Assembly: GCF_015864955.1 (NCBI RefSeq)
Contig: NZ_JADYWE010000002.1
Span: forward strand, 500,326 to 564,325
Direction of reading: 5' to 3'
From: Salinibacterium sp. NK8237
GTDB lineage: Bacteria; Actinomycetota; Actinomycetes; Actinomycetales; Microbacteriaceae
Length of the DNA: 64,000 nt
Of this stretch, positions 29,573 to 39,584 are shown piece after piece (position 1 is the first letter of the stretch; each line of letters opens with the position of its first letter). A program made the position numbers and the translations under genes. A model generated the notes under the pieces. That model was given only the letters and a program-made list of their open reading frames with translations, was not told where the DNA came from and made no database searches.

Positions 29573-31480
29573 ATGGCTATGGCCACTCGCAGCGATTTGC
29601 GCAACGTAGCGATCGTTGCCCACGTTGACCACGGAAAGACAACCCTCGTTGACGCGATGCTTCGCCAGACGAACTCTTTCGAGGCGCACGCGCACCTCGA
29701 AGAGCGCGCGATGGACTCGAACGAGCTCGAGCGCGAAAAGGGCATCACGATTCTCGCGAAGAACACCGCGATCTCCTACAACGGCAAGTACGCCACTGAA
29801 GGTCCCATCACGATCAACGTGATCGACACCCCAGGCCACGCCGACTTCGGTGGCGAGGTTGAGCGTGGACTCAGCATGGTCGACGGCGTTGTACTGCTCG
29901 TTGACGCAAGTGAGGGCCCGCTTCCGCAGACCCGCTTCGTGCTCCGTAAGGCACTCGAGGCCAAGCTTCCTGTCATCCTCTTGGTCAACAAGACTGACCG
30001 CCCCGATGCGCGCATCGACGAGGTTGTTGCCGAGAGCCAAGACCTCCTGCTTGGTCTTGCTAGCGACATGGCAGATGACGTTCCCGACCTCGACTTGGAC
30101 GCCATTCTTGACGTCCCGATCGTTTACGCTTCGGGCCGCGCCGGCGCTGCAAGCTGGAACAAGCCCGAGAATGGCACGCTGCCAGATAACGAAGACCTCG
30201 AGCCGCTGTTCGACGCGATCCTCAAGCACGTTCCTGCTCCGTCCTACGACGACGAGCACCCCCTGCAGGCGTGGGTCACCAACCTCGACTCCTCGCCGTT
30301 CCTCGGCCGTCTTGCTCTTCTGCGTGTCTTCAACGGCACGATCAAGAAGGGCCAGACTGTTGCCTGGGTCAAGCACGATGGAAGCGTCGCAAACGTGCGC
30401 GTCACCGAGCTCATGATCACGAAGGCTCTCGACCGTTACCCGGCCGAAAGCGCTGGCCCCGGCGACATCGTCGCTGTCGCCGGTTTCGAGGACATCTTCA
30501 TTGGTGAAACCCTCTGTGACCCCAACGATGTTCGTCCGTTGCCGACCATCACGGTTGACGACCCCGCGATCTCGATGACCATCGGAACCAACACCTCGCC
30601 GGTCATCGGCAAGGTCAAGGGCCACAAGCTCACCGCTCGCATGGTCAAGGACCGTCTTGACCGCGAACTCGTCGGTAACGTCTCTCTCAAGCTCGTCGAC
30701 ATCGGTCGTCCGGACGCGTGGGAAGTTCAGGGTCGTGGAGAGCTTGCTCTCGCCATCCTCGTTGAGCAGATGCGTCGCGAAGGCTTTGAGCTCACCGTTG
30801 GTAAGCCCCAGGTTGTTATCAAGAAGGTAGACGGCAAGGTTCACGAGCCTTTCGAACACCTCACGATCGATGCTCCTGAGGAATACCTCGGTGCGATCAC
30901 TCAGCTCCTTGCTGCTCGCAAGGGCCGCATGGAAGGCATGAGTAACCACGGCACCGGCTGGGTTCGCATGGAATTCATCGTTCCGTCGCGTGGACTCATC
31001 GGTTTCCGCACCGAATTCATGACCATCACCCGTGGTGCTGGTATCGCCAACGCTGTCTCGCACGGTTACGAGCCCTGGGCTGGCGAGATCCTCACCCGCG
31101 TCAATGGCTCGATCGTTGCCGACCGCGCCGGTGTAGCTACTCCGTTCGCGATGGTTGCTCTGCAGGAGCGCATGTCGTTCTTCGTGGAGCCCACGCAGGA
31201 GGTCTACGAAGGAATGGTTGTCGGCGAGAACTCACGTGCCGACGACATGGACGTCAACATCACCAAGGAAAAGCAGCTCACCAACATGCGCCAGTCGACC
31301 TCGGACTCGTTCGAGCGTATGACTCCGTCGCGCAAACTCACGTTGGAAGAGTGCCTTGAGTTTGCTCGTGAAGATGAGTGTGTTGAGGTAACACCTGAGT
31401 TCGTGCGAATCCGCAAGGTAGAGCTCGACGCCAACGCTCGCGCACGCAGCACCTCGCGCATGAAGAAGCAAAACGCCTAA
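29573..31480 (+). CDS. typA: Ribosome-binding GTPase TypA/BipA
   Basis: 635 residues. Translational GTPase with G1 AHVDHGKTT, switch [13 protein letters not shown] (read here as [12 protein letters not shown]), G3 DTPGHADF and G4 NKTD, then EF-G-like domains II, III and V and the BipA-specific C-terminus ([23 protein letters not shown]). Acts on the 70S ribosome during stress and cold-related assembly. Start ATG 29573 has AGGAA seven bases upstream; a second ATG follows two codons later. The frame reaches 29480 upstream but without similarity. Confidence 0.93.
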   Translation: MAMATRSDLRNVAIVAHVDHGKTTLVDAMLRQTNSFEAHAHLEERAMDSNELEREKGITILAKNTAISYNGKYATEGPITINVIDTPGHADFGGEVERGLSMVDGVVLLVDASEGPLPQTRFVLRKALEAKLPVILLVNKTDRPDARIDEVVAESQDLLLGLASDMADDVPDLDLDAILDVPIVYASGRAGAASWNKPENGTLPDNEDLEPLFDAILKHVPAPSYDDEHPLQAWVTNLDSSPFLGRLALLRVFNGTIKKGQTVAWVKHDGSVANVRVTELMITKALDRYPAESAGPGDIVAVAGFEDIFIGETLCDPNDVRPLPTITVDDPAISMTIGTNTSPVIGKVKGHKLTARMVKDRLDRELVGNVSLKLVDIGRPDAWEVQGRGELALAILVEQMRREGFELTVGKPQVVIKKVDGKVHEPFEHLTIDAPEEYLGAITQLLAARKGRMEGMSNHGTGWVRMEFIVPSRGLIGFRTEFMTITRGAGIANAVSHGYEPWAGEILTRVNGSIVADRAGVATPFAMVALQERMSFFVEPTQEVYEGMVVGENSRADDMDVNITKEKQLTNMRQSTSDSFERMTPSRKLTLEECLEFAREDECVEVTPEFVRIRKVELDANARARSTSRMKKQNA

Positions 31481-31616
31481 CCTTTCTTCTCGCAGCGGGC
31501 TCACATGAGTCCGCGATCTGCGCGGAGTACGATGCAGCTACGGTCATCCTGATCGTGGCTGCATCGTTGGTTAACCACCAATTCAGTCGCCCCGCCGCGT
31601 CACTTCTGGAGTAGTC

Positions 31617-32078
31617 ATGTTGAGCGCCCGCCGCAGTGTTAGCGCATCTTTCGCCCTCGTTCTGGCGCTGGCCATTACGCCTGCGCTCTCGGGATGTTTC
31701 GGTGACAACCCCATCGGCGGCATCGTAGAACAAGCTACGGGCGGAAAAGTGAGTCTCGGCGGCGATGAGATTCCCGAAGGGTTCCCCAGCGCTGTGCCGC
31801 TGGCTGATGGCGAAGTGCAGTTTGGTATCGCCGCTGGCGATGGAGACAGCCGCGGCTACAACGTCACCATGTTGACGGGCGCAGATTCGCCCCTCGAGGC
31901 AATCGAGGCTCAATTTGCGGATGCCGGCTACGAGTCACAAGTGCAAGCGAGCGGTGCGGACGGTGTCGGTTCGGTTCTCTTTTCGAACGACTCTTGGAAC
32001 GTCGTTGTGCTCGTCGCCACGACAGACGACGGGTTCACCGCGAACTACACCGTCGCTCCCGCGTCAATGGGGGAGTAG
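31617..32078 (+). CDS. Small lipoprotein of unknown function
   Basis: 153 residues. Signal peptide with lipobox LSGC at about 20-24 then FGDNP; the rest is small, acidic and Gly/Ala rich (FPSAVPLADGEVQFG). No recognised domain. It sits between typA and the converging efe operon, on the opposite strand to efeB, so it is not part of that operon. Confidence 0.7.
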   Translation: MLSARRSVSASFALVLALAITPALSGCFGDNPIGGIVEQATGGKVSLGGDEIPEGFPSAVPLADGEVQFGIAAGDGDSRGYNVTMLTGADSPLEAIEAQFADAGYESQVQASGADGVGSVLFSNDSWNVVVLVATTDDGFTANYTVAPASMGE

Positions 32079-32088
32079 GCCAGCCCTG

Positions 32089-33360
32089 CTAGGCGAGGTC
32101 GAACATCCCGGCACCGACGAAACTCCCGGATTGTGCTCCCGGCGGCACAGCAAAGATCGCTGAGCCGACGTAGCGCACGTATTCATTCATGAGGTCGTTG
32201 CGTGAGAGCGCGAGCTGAATGGGAACGAACTGGGTTTCTGGATCACGCTGGAAGCTGATGAAGAACAGGCCGGCATTGAGCCGCCCGAGCTCGTCGTTGC
32301 CATCCACGAAGTTGTAGCCGCGTCGCAGAAGCTGCGCGCCACCGTGCGTGTCGGGGTGGGCGAGCTTCATGTGTGAATTGTCGTCAATCAGCGGCGCATC
32401 GTCTCGGCCAGCCTGATCGAAGTCGGGGTCGGTGAATTCGGAGCCGCCGCTGAGCGGTGCGCCTTCACCCTTGGTGCGCCCGAAGATCGTCTCTTGTTCA
32501 CGCAGTGAGGTGCGGTCCCAGGTTTCGATGGTCATGCGAATCTTGCGGCTCACGAGATAGGAGCCGCCGGTCATCCATGAACTTCCATCGCTGGATGCTG
32601 CCCACACATAGTCGTTGACGCCTTCTGTTTCTTCTGCGCGAAGATTCGCGGTGCCATCTTTGAAGCCGAACAGGTTGCGGGGCGTCTTCTGCGCTTGCGT
32701 TGTGGAGGAGGTTCGGCCGAAGCCGAGCTGAGACCACCGCAGTGTGGCGCGGCCGAACGCGATACGAGAGAGGTTGCGGATGGCGTGCACGGCGACCTGT
32801 GGGTCGTCACTGCACGCTTGGATGCAGAGGTCGCCTCCGACGAGTTCGGGCAGGAGGGCGTCGCTGGGGAACTTAGGAAGGTCGATCAGGGCCGATGGTC
32901 GCTTGCTGGCGAGGCCGAACCGATCGTCGAATAGCGTGGCGCCGAAGCCGAACGTAATCGTGAGCCCACCCGGCGGTAGGTCGAGAGCTTCGCCCGTGTC
33001 ATCCGGCGGTGCATCGTAGGGTCCACTCGCGGGACCGTAGTCGCCCGCAGCTTCGCCCGTCGTCATGCGCGCAGAGGCGTAGCTCCAGTCTTGGAGCAAT
33101 TCGATGAGTTCATCGCGAGAGATGTCGTTGACATCAAACGCGGCGAAGTGCAACCGATCTTGCGCCGGGGTGATGATGCCAGATTGGTGATCGCCGAAGA
33201 AGGGATACGTGGCGGCGACATCGTTGCCGGTCGTTGATGAGCCGTCACCACCGCCGAACGCGAAAGCGCCACCGACGCCAAGCCCGGCGCCGACAACGCC
33301 AGCTCCGGCGAGGCCGAGGAGGCCGCGCCGGGAGAGACCCTTGGTGTCATCTGTCGGCAT
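32089..33360 (-). CDS. efeB: Deferrochelatase/DyP-type haem peroxidase EfeB
   Basis: 423 residues. Tat signal SRRGLLGLAGAG at the N-terminus, so exported folded with its haem. DyP-peroxidase core with GFKDGTANLR (GxxDG motif, about 235-244), WMTGGSYLVSRKIRM and DNSHMKLAHP before the distal region. Third gene of efeUOB; EfeB oxidises Fe(II) or extracts haem iron for delivery to EfeU. Tat signal, DyP motif and gene order together make this secure. Confidence 0.92.
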   Translation of the reverse strand: MPTDDTKGLSRRGLLGLAGAGVVGAGLGVGGAFAFGGGDGSSTTGNDVAATYPFFGDHQSGIITPAQDRLHFAAFDVNDISRDELIELLQDWSYASARMTTGEAAGDYGPASGPYDAPPDDTGEALDLPPGGLTITFGFGATLFDDRFGLASKRPSALIDLPKFPSDALLPELVGGDLCIQACSDDPQVAVHAIRNLSRIAFGRATLRWSQLGFGRTSSTTQAQKTPRNLFGFKDGTANLRAEETEGVNDYVWAASSDGSSWMTGGSYLVSRKIRMTIETWDRTSLREQETIFGRTKGEGAPLSGGSEFTDPDFDQAGRDDAPLIDDNSHMKLAHPDTHGGAQLLRRGYNFVDGNDELGRLNAGLFFISFQRDPETQFVPIQLALSRNDLMNEYVRYVGSAIFAVPPGAQSGSFVGAGMFDLA

Positions 33361-33431
33361 TGCTGTTCTTTCGTTGTGGGGCGGTGGGCGGCGGTTGCTC
33401 TCAGCAGCGGCCCAGGATGTGTGGAGTGGAG

Positions 33432-34604
33432 TTAGAGCACCAGCACCGCGGTGAGGCGGGAGAGGGGCTCAGCGAGTGCATTGACCTGATCGGAGAACGC
33501 GCGAATCTCGCTCGTGGAGAGTTCAGTGTAAAGACGGAATCCATCGCCCTCCTTTTGAGCATCGAGTAACGTCTGCAGCTCGTCGAATTCGTCGTCGAGG
33601 GTGGCCGCAAGATCGGCATCCTTCTCTACGAGAATGTCGCGAACGCCGTCGTAGAGCACGCGAGCGCCATCGATGTTGGCTTGGAAATCCCACAGATCAG
33701 TGTGCGACCAGAACTCTTCTTCTCCGGTTACCTTGCCGCTGGCCACCTCATCGAGGAGGCCAATCGCGCCGTTGGTTTGCTGATCGAGAGTAAATTCGAG
33801 ATCCTGCACGTTGCTGTACAAAGTGTTGGTGTCTTCCACGAGTTGCGAGGCAAGGGCTTCACGCTTCGCCTGATCGTAGGCTTCGAAGCCAGCTTCGGCA
33901 TCCGCAGGCCAGAGGTCTTTCTCCATGGCGTGCCAGCCGGTCCACTCTTGACCGTCTTCAAGGTCGGCTTCGCGCAGATCCATGCGGGGGTCGAGGTCAC
34001 CGAACGACTCAGCGACTGTTTCGACACGCTCCCAGAACACGCGGGTGGGGGCGTAGAGAGCGCGGGCCGCGTCGTCGTCGCCAGCGATATACGCGGCAGC
34101 GAAGTCTTCCGTGCCCACGACGAGGTTCTCGATCTGGTCCTTGACGTAACTCTTGTAGTTGGCGTTCGCCGCGGCCACCTGTTCGGCGGTGTCACCGCTG
34201 AACGACAGGTCTGCGCCAGAATCGGTCACAGTGAACGCGGCCGTGCCAACTCCCTCGCCGATCATGCCCGGCTTGCAGACCGTGAAGTAGTCACCGGGTT
34301 GGGCGAGCACGACGAGATCGCGACTGATGCCTGGCCCAATGTTCTCGACCTCGCCGACGATGCGCAGGCCGTCATCGGCCAGCAAGTAGAACTCGGTGAC
34401 CTGGTCGCCGGAGTTCGTGACAGAGAATACGAGGTTGCCGCTTGGCGCTTCAGTCGCGCTCACTACGCAGTCCGTGGCGCTGCTGTCGACGGTGATGGTG
34501 CCGCCGGCTGTGGCGTCAGTGTTGTTAGGAACGCAGCCAGTGAGGGTGAGAGCAGCGACAGTTGCCACGGCAGCGAATCCGTAGCGGGTGGGGCGGGTGG
34601 TCAT
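33432..34604 (-). CDS. efeO: Iron uptake lipoprotein EfeO
   Basis: 390 residues. Lipobox LTGC, then an N-terminal cupredoxin-like domain (about 30-130; VFSVTNSGDQVTEFYLLADD, GDYFTVCKPG) and a C-terminal M75/imelysin domain whose metal motif HxxE is WHAMEKDLWP. Extracytoplasmic iron or copper-binding partner of EfeU. Start ATG overlaps the efeU stop (TGATG). Confidence 0.92.
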   Translation of the reverse strand: MTTRPTRYGFAAVATVAALTLTGCVPNNTDATAGGTITVDSSATDCVVSATEAPSGNLVFSVTNSGDQVTEFYLLADDGLRIVGEVENIGPGISRDLVVLAQPGDYFTVCKPGMIGEGVGTAAFTVTDSGADLSFSGDTAEQVAAANANYKSYVKDQIENLVVGTEDFAAAYIAGDDDAARALYAPTRVFWERVETVAESFGDLDPRMDLREADLEDGQEWTGWHAMEKDLWPADAEAGFEAYDQAKREALASQLVEDTNTLYSNVQDLEFTLDQQTNGAIGLLDEVASGKVTGEEEFWSHTDLWDFQANIDGARVLYDGVRDILVEKDADLAATLDDEFDELQTLLDAQKEGDGFRLYTELSTSEIRAFSDQVNALAEPLSRLTAVLVL

Positions 34605-35461
34605 CAGGCTCCTTGAGTGCTGAGTTGTGCTTCGGGCAGCAGTGGCTTATCAGCACGCTTGTTGCCGCGAACAGTGCGGATGAAGATTGTCATGATGCTG
34701 CCGACGTAGGCGAGCCACACAGCGGCTTCGAGCCAGGTCGTGGCTGGAGAGAAGTTGAGAGTGCCTTTGAGCAACGTGCCGTACCAGCTGTCGGGCGGGA
34801 TGACCGCACTCACATCGAAGGCGAGAGCGTGCAGGCCCGGCAGTACGCCGGCCTCCTGCAGGTCATGCACGCCATACGAGAGCACGCCGGCGGCCACGAT
34901 GATGAGGATTGCGCCCGTCCAAGTAAAGAAGCGAGTGAGGTTGATGCTGACGACACCGCGATAAATGAGATAGCCGAGCACAATCGAGGCAGCGATGCCG
35001 AGCGCTGCGCCCGTCAGAGGGAGAGCAGTCGAACCACTCGCCTGTACTGCTGCCCAAATGAAGAGGGCCGTTTCGATACCTTCGCGACCAACCGCGAGGA
35101 ACGCAACGAGAACGAGGCCCCAGCCGGCACCCGTGAGGTGCGAGTCAACCTCGCTGCGGAGTTCGCGACCGAGGCCGCGTGCTGCGCGCAGCATCCAGAA
35201 AATCATCCAGGTGACAAAGGCGGTGGCAACGATAGAGAGGATGCCGCCGATGAGTTCTTGAGCTTGGAACGACAGGCCGTAGGCGCCGAAGGTGAGACTC
35301 GCACCGAGGCCGAGCGATAGCACGACGGCGATGGCCACTCCGAGCCAAATGCGGGGGAGGACATCGGTACGATCGATCTTGCGAACATAGGCGATCAAAA
35401 TGCCAACAACGAGCGCAGCTTCGAGGCCTTCTCGCAGGCCGATCAAGAAATTTGCGAGCAC
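34604..35461 (-). CDS. efeU: Ferrous iron permease EfeU
   Basis: 285 residues, seven spans. REGLE ([18 protein letters not shown]) and a second REGIE ([17 protein letters not shown]) are the Glu-rich iron-coordinating motifs of the ILT/FTR1 family. Start GTG 35461, because the mature family begins here; the frame upstream to 35515 is outside it and crosses the iron box. First gene of efeUOB, so the whole operon should be iron-repressed. Low-pH Fe(II) import is the known role of the family. Confidence 0.92.
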   Translation of the reverse strand: MLANFLIGLREGLEAALVVGILIAYVRKIDRTDVLPRIWLGVAIAVVLSLGLGASLTFGAYGLSFQAQELIGGILSIVATAFVTWMIFWMLRAARGLGRELRSEVDSHLTGAGWGLVLVAFLAVGREGIETALFIWAAVQASGSTALPLTGAALGIAASIVLGYLIYRGVVSINLTRFFTWTGAILIIVAAGVLSYGVHDLQEAGVLPGLHALAFDVSAVIPPDSWYGTLLKGTLNFSPATTWLEAAVWLAYVGSIMTIFIRTVRGNKRADKPLLPEAQLSTQGA

Positions 35462-35492
35462 GAGACTCTCTTGTCTATTGAGTTCTGGACAG

Positions 35493-35511
35493 GTTGGTAA
35501 GCCTAACCTAA
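35493..35511 (-). promoter_or_regulatory. DtxR/IdeR iron box upstream of efeU
   Basis: TTAGGTTAGGCTTACCAAC on the minus strand matches the DtxR/IdeR consensus TTAGGTTAGGCTAACCTAA at 16 of 19 positions, 31 bases before the efeU start. It is expected to repress efeUOB when Fe(II) is plentiful. Confidence 0.75.
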
Positions 35512-35536
35512 GCAACCGTAATTCGGCTACCTGTGC

Positions 35537-35559
35537 TTATTCTGTTTACTGCAGAATAA
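35537..35559 (+). promoter_or_regulatory. TTATTCTG inverted repeat before the MshB-like gene
   Basis: TTATTCTG (35537-35544) and CAGAATAA (35552-35559) are perfect 8-base arms around TTTACTG. It ends just before the GGGGGAGGAA ribosome site of the gene at 35577. It may be an operator or a leader hairpin; the regulator is unknown. Confidence 0.4.
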
Positions 35560-35576
35560 ATGGGGGAGGAACGGCC

Positions 35577-36731
35577 GTGAAAGATCGCGCACAGCGGGTG
35601 TTGGTTGTTGCCGCGCGCCCAGAAGATGAGGCGTACGTTTTCGGCGCCACCATTGCGACCCTCGTTCAGCGGGGCACCGAGCTCATCGTGCTCAGCTGCA
35701 GCAACAACGCGACTGCCGCGATCTCAGCATCGCCCTCAACAGGGAGCGTGCCAGAGACGGTCTCGCACGGCGCCGCAGTGCCGAATGTGGGAACCGCAAG
35801 CGCTTCGACCGGCAGTACTGCGCCGTTGAGCGCTGCGCACGTAGACGCTGACACCGGCGAACGGCCAGTAGTTTCTGTCGACGAGGTCGTCCGCGAGATC
35901 CTTGGCATCACTTCTCACCACTTCTTGCGTGAAGACAACGGCCGCCAGTTCGTTACCCTCGATGCCCGCGCCCTTGCCTCCGACTTGGCCGCAGCAATCA
36001 CCTCGCTGAAGCCGGATGTCGTCGTCAGCTACGCCAAAGAAGCCAGTGGTACGGCGCGCGGCGCTGAGGCCCTGCTCGTGCACGAGGCCACGGCGCTAGC
36101 GACAGAGCTTGCGGGGGTGCCTTTCTATACGGCATCCGCTGTTCCTGTTGATCGCGGGGTTGTCGTGTCGTCGGCGACGGCTCTCGCATTCAAGCGTCGG
36201 GCGACAGAGATTTATCGCAACGACGTTCCAGTGGGGGAGAGCATCTCGACGCCGCCGGAGTATTTGCGTCGATTGCGTCGTCGCGAACTGGTGATTGGTG
36301 AACGCAGTCGTCTAGAGCGCATCGTCTTGGCGCTGGTCTCCCTCGCTCTCGGTGGATTGGTCGGTCTCGTCTTGACGGCGGTGCACCAGTCAGCGTTTAC
36401 GATCGGTAGTGTCCGTATTCCGTGGGGAATTGTGGTGTCAGTCACCCTCGTGACAGCGCTCATTCTGGGGCTGCGGTTGATCTACGACACTCGGGTTGCA
36501 GCGGGTTTCGCGTCGCTCGGAGTCCTTGTCATGTCGGCTTTGCTCGCAGCAGTGATGCCAGGCGGAAACATTTTGATTCCGGCAAACATCGCCGGGTACG
36601 TGTGGACTTTTGCGCCGGTGCTTGTGGTGCTCATTGTGGTGGGGTGGCCTCGGGTGAACCGTCAGGTTTCGTCGGCGAGCCGCGCTAACATTGAGTTGAA
36701 CTCTCCCGTGAAAGGTGCGGATATCTCTTGA
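35577..36731 (+). CDS. PIG-L/MshB-like deacetylase homologue with degenerate zinc motifs, fused to a membrane domain
   Basis: 384 residues, GTG start behind GGAGGAACGGCC. The N-terminal half (about 1-215) aligns to PIG-L/MshB: VLVVAARPEDEAYVFGATIATLVQRG where active enzymes read AHPDDES. The zinc His is Arg and the base Asp is Glu; the second motif, GHPDH in MshB, reads GTARGAEA. The C-terminal half has about four membrane spans (RIVLALVSLALGGLVG on). The order MshB-like, membrane part, ferredoxin, dapC recalls the mycobacterial mshB-Rv1171 to fdxC-dapC region, so this may be a fused and catalytically inactive relative. The stop overlaps the ferredoxin start. Confidence 0.8.
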   Translation: MKDRAQRVLVVAARPEDEAYVFGATIATLVQRGTELIVLSCSNNATAAISASPSTGSVPETVSHGAAVPNVGTASASTGSTAPLSAAHVDADTGERPVVSVDEVVREILGITSHHFLREDNGRQFVTLDARALASDLAAAITSLKPDVVVSYAKEASGTARGAEALLVHEATALATELAGVPFYTASAVPVDRGVVVSSATALAFKRRATEIYRNDVPVGESISTPPEYLRRLRRRELVIGERSRLERIVLALVSLALGGLVGLVLTAVHQSAFTIGSVRIPWGIVVSVTLVTALILGLRLIYDTRVAAGFASLGVLVMSALLAAVMPGGNILIPANIAGYVWTFAPVLVVLIVVGWPRVNRQVSSASRANIELNSPVKGADIS

Positions 36732-37063
36732 CCTACGTCATCGCTCAGCCCTGTGTCGATCTGAAGGATCGCGCGTGTGTAGATGAATGCCCAGTCGACT
36801 GCATTTATGAAGGCGACCGCATGCTCTACATCCACCCGGATGAGTGCGTTGACTGTGGTGCGTGCGAGCCGGTGTGTCCGGTTGAGGCCATCTATTACGA
36901 AGATGACCTGCCCGATAAGTGGGCCGACTACTACAAGGCCAACGTTGAGTTCTTTGATCTTCTCGAGGTGAGCTCGCCCGGTGGAGCAGCAAAGGTTGGT
37001 GTGATCCCCAAGGATCACGCCCTCATCGCAGCCCTGCCTGAGGGCGGCGGGTCCTCAGACTAA
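36728..37063 (+). CDS. fdxA: Seven-iron ferredoxin (3Fe-4S/4Fe-4S)
   Basis: 111 residues, TTG start overlapping the upstream stop (TTGA). Cluster ligands: CVDLKDRACVDECPVDCIYEG followed by DECVDCGACEPVCPVEAI, the usual actinobacterial Fd7 pattern. The C-terminal tail DLPDKWADYY is family-typical. Electron carrier in the cytoplasm. The stop overlaps dapC by TAATG. Confidence 0.92.
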   Translation: MTYVIAQPCVDLKDRACVDECPVDCIYEGDRMLYIHPDECVDCGACEPVCPVEAIYYEDDLPDKWADYYKANVEFFDLLEVSSPGGAAKVGVIPKDHALIAALPEGGGSSD

Positions 37064-38169
37064 TGACGCGTACGCCGTTGGCTCTCCCCGATTTTCCGTG
37101 GGATTCTCTTGTGCCGTACGGCACTATTGCGCGCACGCACCCCGACGGGTTTGTTGACCTGTCGGTAGGGTCGCCCGTTGACCCAACCCCCGCGGTTATC
37201 CGCGAAAGTTTGGCGACAGCCACGGATGCTCACGCTTACCCCACGGCCATGGGCACGGTTCAACTTCGCGAGGCCATCGTGGAGTGGTTCGAGCGGCGCC
37301 GTGGTGTGCCAGGGCTCACCGTCAACAATGTTCTTCCGACCGTCGGGTCTAAAGAGTTGGTGGCGCTTCTGCCGCTGCTGTTGGGGCTCGGCAAAGACGA
37401 TGTCGTCGTGCACCCCTCGGTCGCGTACCCGACCTATGCCATTGGGGCAGCCATGGTTGGTGCTACTGCTGTGGCATCCGACGATCCTGCGTCCTGGCCC
37501 GAAAACACTGCTCTCGTGTGGCTGAATAGCCCGGGCAACCCCGACGGTCGCGTTGCTGACGTTGACGAGTTGCGGGCTGCGGTTGCTCGCGCTCGCGAGT
37601 TGGGCGCGGTGATCGCCTCAGACGAGTGCTACGCCGAACTCAACTGGAATGGCCCTGACCCGACACCATCCATTCTTGATCCCGAGGTTATTGGCAGCGA
37701 TCGGTCGTCAGTGCTTGCGGTGTATTCGCTCAGCAAGCAGTCGAATTTGGCAGGGTACCGTGCCGCTTTTGTGGCCGGATGCTCGGGACTCATCTCAGAG
37801 CTACTCACCGTGCGCAAACACGTCGGACTCCTCGTGCCCGGACCTGTGCAAGCTGCGATGGTCACTGCTCTGCAGGATGACGCTCACGTTGCGGTGCAGC
37901 GTGAGCTTTATCGTGCACGTCGCGCCAAGCTGCTGCCCGCTTTGAAGCGTGCGGGATTCTTCGTGGATGACAGCGTGGCTGGCCTCTACGTGTGGGCAAC
38001 AAAGAACGAAGACTCGTGGCAGACGGTTGGCGATTTGGCGCAGTCCGGCATCCTCGTGGTTCCCGGTGCTTTCTACGGCGAAAGCCCTGCGCGTCACGTT
38101 CGAATCGCCCTCACAGCGAGCGACGAGACCATTGCCGACGCGGTCGCTCGGCTCGATTTGCTCGCTTAA
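37063..38169 (+). CDS. dapC: Succinyldiaminopimelate transaminase
   Basis: 368 residues of the class I/II PLP aminotransferases. Family features: SVGSPVDPTP near 35, PTVGSKELVALLP at about 87-100, WLNSPGNPDGRV, DECYAEL, and the PLP lysine in YSLSKQSNLAGYR. Converts N-succinyl-2-amino-6-ketopimelate to N-succinyl-LL-DAP. dapD and dapE are a few genes away, so the succinylase lysine route is present here. Function by motif and context; the family is hard to separate from other transaminases by sequence alone. Confidence 0.88.
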   Translation: MTRTPLALPDFPWDSLVPYGTIARTHPDGFVDLSVGSPVDPTPAVIRESLATATDAHAYPTAMGTVQLREAIVEWFERRRGVPGLTVNNVLPTVGSKELVALLPLLLGLGKDDVVVHPSVAYPTYAIGAAMVGATAVASDDPASWPENTALVWLNSPGNPDGRVADVDELRAAVARARELGAVIASDECYAELNWNGPDPTPSILDPEVIGSDRSSVLAVYSLSKQSNLAGYRAAFVAGCSGLISELLTVRKHVGLLVPGPVQAAMVTALQDDAHVAVQRELYRARRAKLLPALKRAGFFVDDSVAGLYVWATKNEDSWQTVGDLAQSGILVVPGAFYGESPARHVRIALTASDETIADAVARLDLLA

Positions 38170-38268
38170 GTGCACTAACTGGCCAAGGCCTTGTCGTTGA
38201 CCTCTAAAACTGGTCGGGGTTGGTTGGTTGGTGTGACAGTGGCCATTCAACCCTTGTAGGCTGTAGCG

Positions 38269-39564
38269 GTGAATGAAGCCCCTCAAGACCCAGAGAAGGC
38301 CACCCTCCATTTTCCGGGCGGTGCTGCAGAATTTCCCATTATCCGTGGGGTCGATGGTCACAACAGCATCGATATCTCCACCTTTATGAAGCAGACCGGT
38401 TACACGGCGCTTGATCAAGGTTTCGTGAACACGGCGTCAACTCGCAGTGAGATCACGTACATCGATGGAGACCGTGGAATCCTGCGTTACCGCGGGTATG
38501 CGATCGAAGATGTCGCGGCCAACTCCACCTACCTCGAAGTAGCGTGGCTGCTGATCTACGGCGAACTGCCGTCGAAGTCGCAGCTCGAAGAATTTGACGA
38601 GAAAATCCGTCGGCACACGCTGCTGCACGAAGATCTTCGCCGCTTCTTTGACGCTCTCCCGCCGAGCGCGCATCCGATGTCCGTGCTCTCCAGTGCGGTT
38701 TCGGCGCTCTCAACATATTACGAAGACTCTCACGACGTGCGTGACCCCGAGCAGGTCGAGATCTCGACCATCCGTTTGCTGGCAAAGCTGCCCGTCATTG
38801 CGGCCTACGCTCACAAAAAGTCACTCGGTCAAGCACTGCTCTACCCCGACAACTCAATGAGCTTTGTCGACAACTTCTTGCAGCTCAACTTCGGCAACAT
38901 GGCCGAGAAGTACGAGGTTAACCCCGTGCTGAGCAAGGCGCTCGACCGCCTGCTGATTTTGCATGAAGACCACGAGCAGAACGCGTCCACCTCAACGGTG
39001 CGCCTGGTCGGCTCGACCGAAGCCAACATCTTCGCTTCGATTTCCGCCGGTATCAACGCTCTCTACGGTCCGCTTCACGGTGGCGCCAACGAGGCTGTTC
39101 TCAAGATGCTTGGCGAGATTCAAGAGTCGGGCGAAGGCGTTCAGAAGTTCGTCGACCGCGTGAAGCGCAAAGAAGATGGCGTGCGCCTGATGGGCTTCGG
39201 CCACCGCGTGTACAAGAGCTTCGACCCGCGAGCGCGTCTGGTCAAGGAGAGTGCCGATGAGGTACTTGCCAATCTAGGCGTCAGTGACCCGCTGCTCGAC
39301 ATTGCTCGCGAACTCGAAGAGGTCGCCCTTGGCGATGACTACTTCATCGAGCGCAAACTGTATCCCAACGTCGACTTCTACACCGGTGTTATTTACAAGG
39401 CAATGGGTTTCCCGCCGCGCATGTTCACGGTGCTCTTCGCTATCGGCCGCCTGCCGGGCTGGATCGCCAACTGGCGTGAAATGAACCAAGACCCCAAGAC
39501 CAAAATTGGTCGCCCGCAGCAGCTCTACACGGGCCCTGGAGCCCGCGACTGGCCGCAGCGCTAG
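38269..39564 (+). CDS. gltA: Citrate synthase
   Basis: 431 residues, GTG start. Condenses oxaloacetate and acetyl-CoA. The catalytic region is intact: LHEDHEQNASTSTVR, the conserved GALYGPLHGGANEAVLKML block (here NALYGPLHGGANEAV), LMGFGHRVYKSFDPRA and PNVDFYTGVIYKAMGFP. Large hexameric-type length. Standalone gene ending in a terminator. Confidence 0.95.
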   Translation: MNEAPQDPEKATLHFPGGAAEFPIIRGVDGHNSIDISTFMKQTGYTALDQGFVNTASTRSEITYIDGDRGILRYRGYAIEDVAANSTYLEVAWLLIYGELPSKSQLEEFDEKIRRHTLLHEDLRRFFDALPPSAHPMSVLSSAVSALSTYYEDSHDVRDPEQVEISTIRLLAKLPVIAAYAHKKSLGQALLYPDNSMSFVDNFLQLNFGNMAEKYEVNPVLSKALDRLLILHEDHEQNASTSTVRLVGSTEANIFASISAGINALYGPLHGGANEAVLKMLGEIQESGEGVQKFVDRVKRKEDGVRLMGFGHRVYKSFDPRARLVKESADEVLANLGVSDPLLDIARELEEVALGDDYFIERKLYPNVDFYTGVIYKAMGFPPRMFTVLFAIGRLPGWIANWREMNQDPKTKIGRPQQLYTGPGARDWPQR

Positions 39565-39584
39565 AACTGCAGCAGCCTAACGTC

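Noticed and set aside
29558..31063. 501-residue antisense frame across typA
   Set aside because: Shadow of typA with no ribosome site and no motif.
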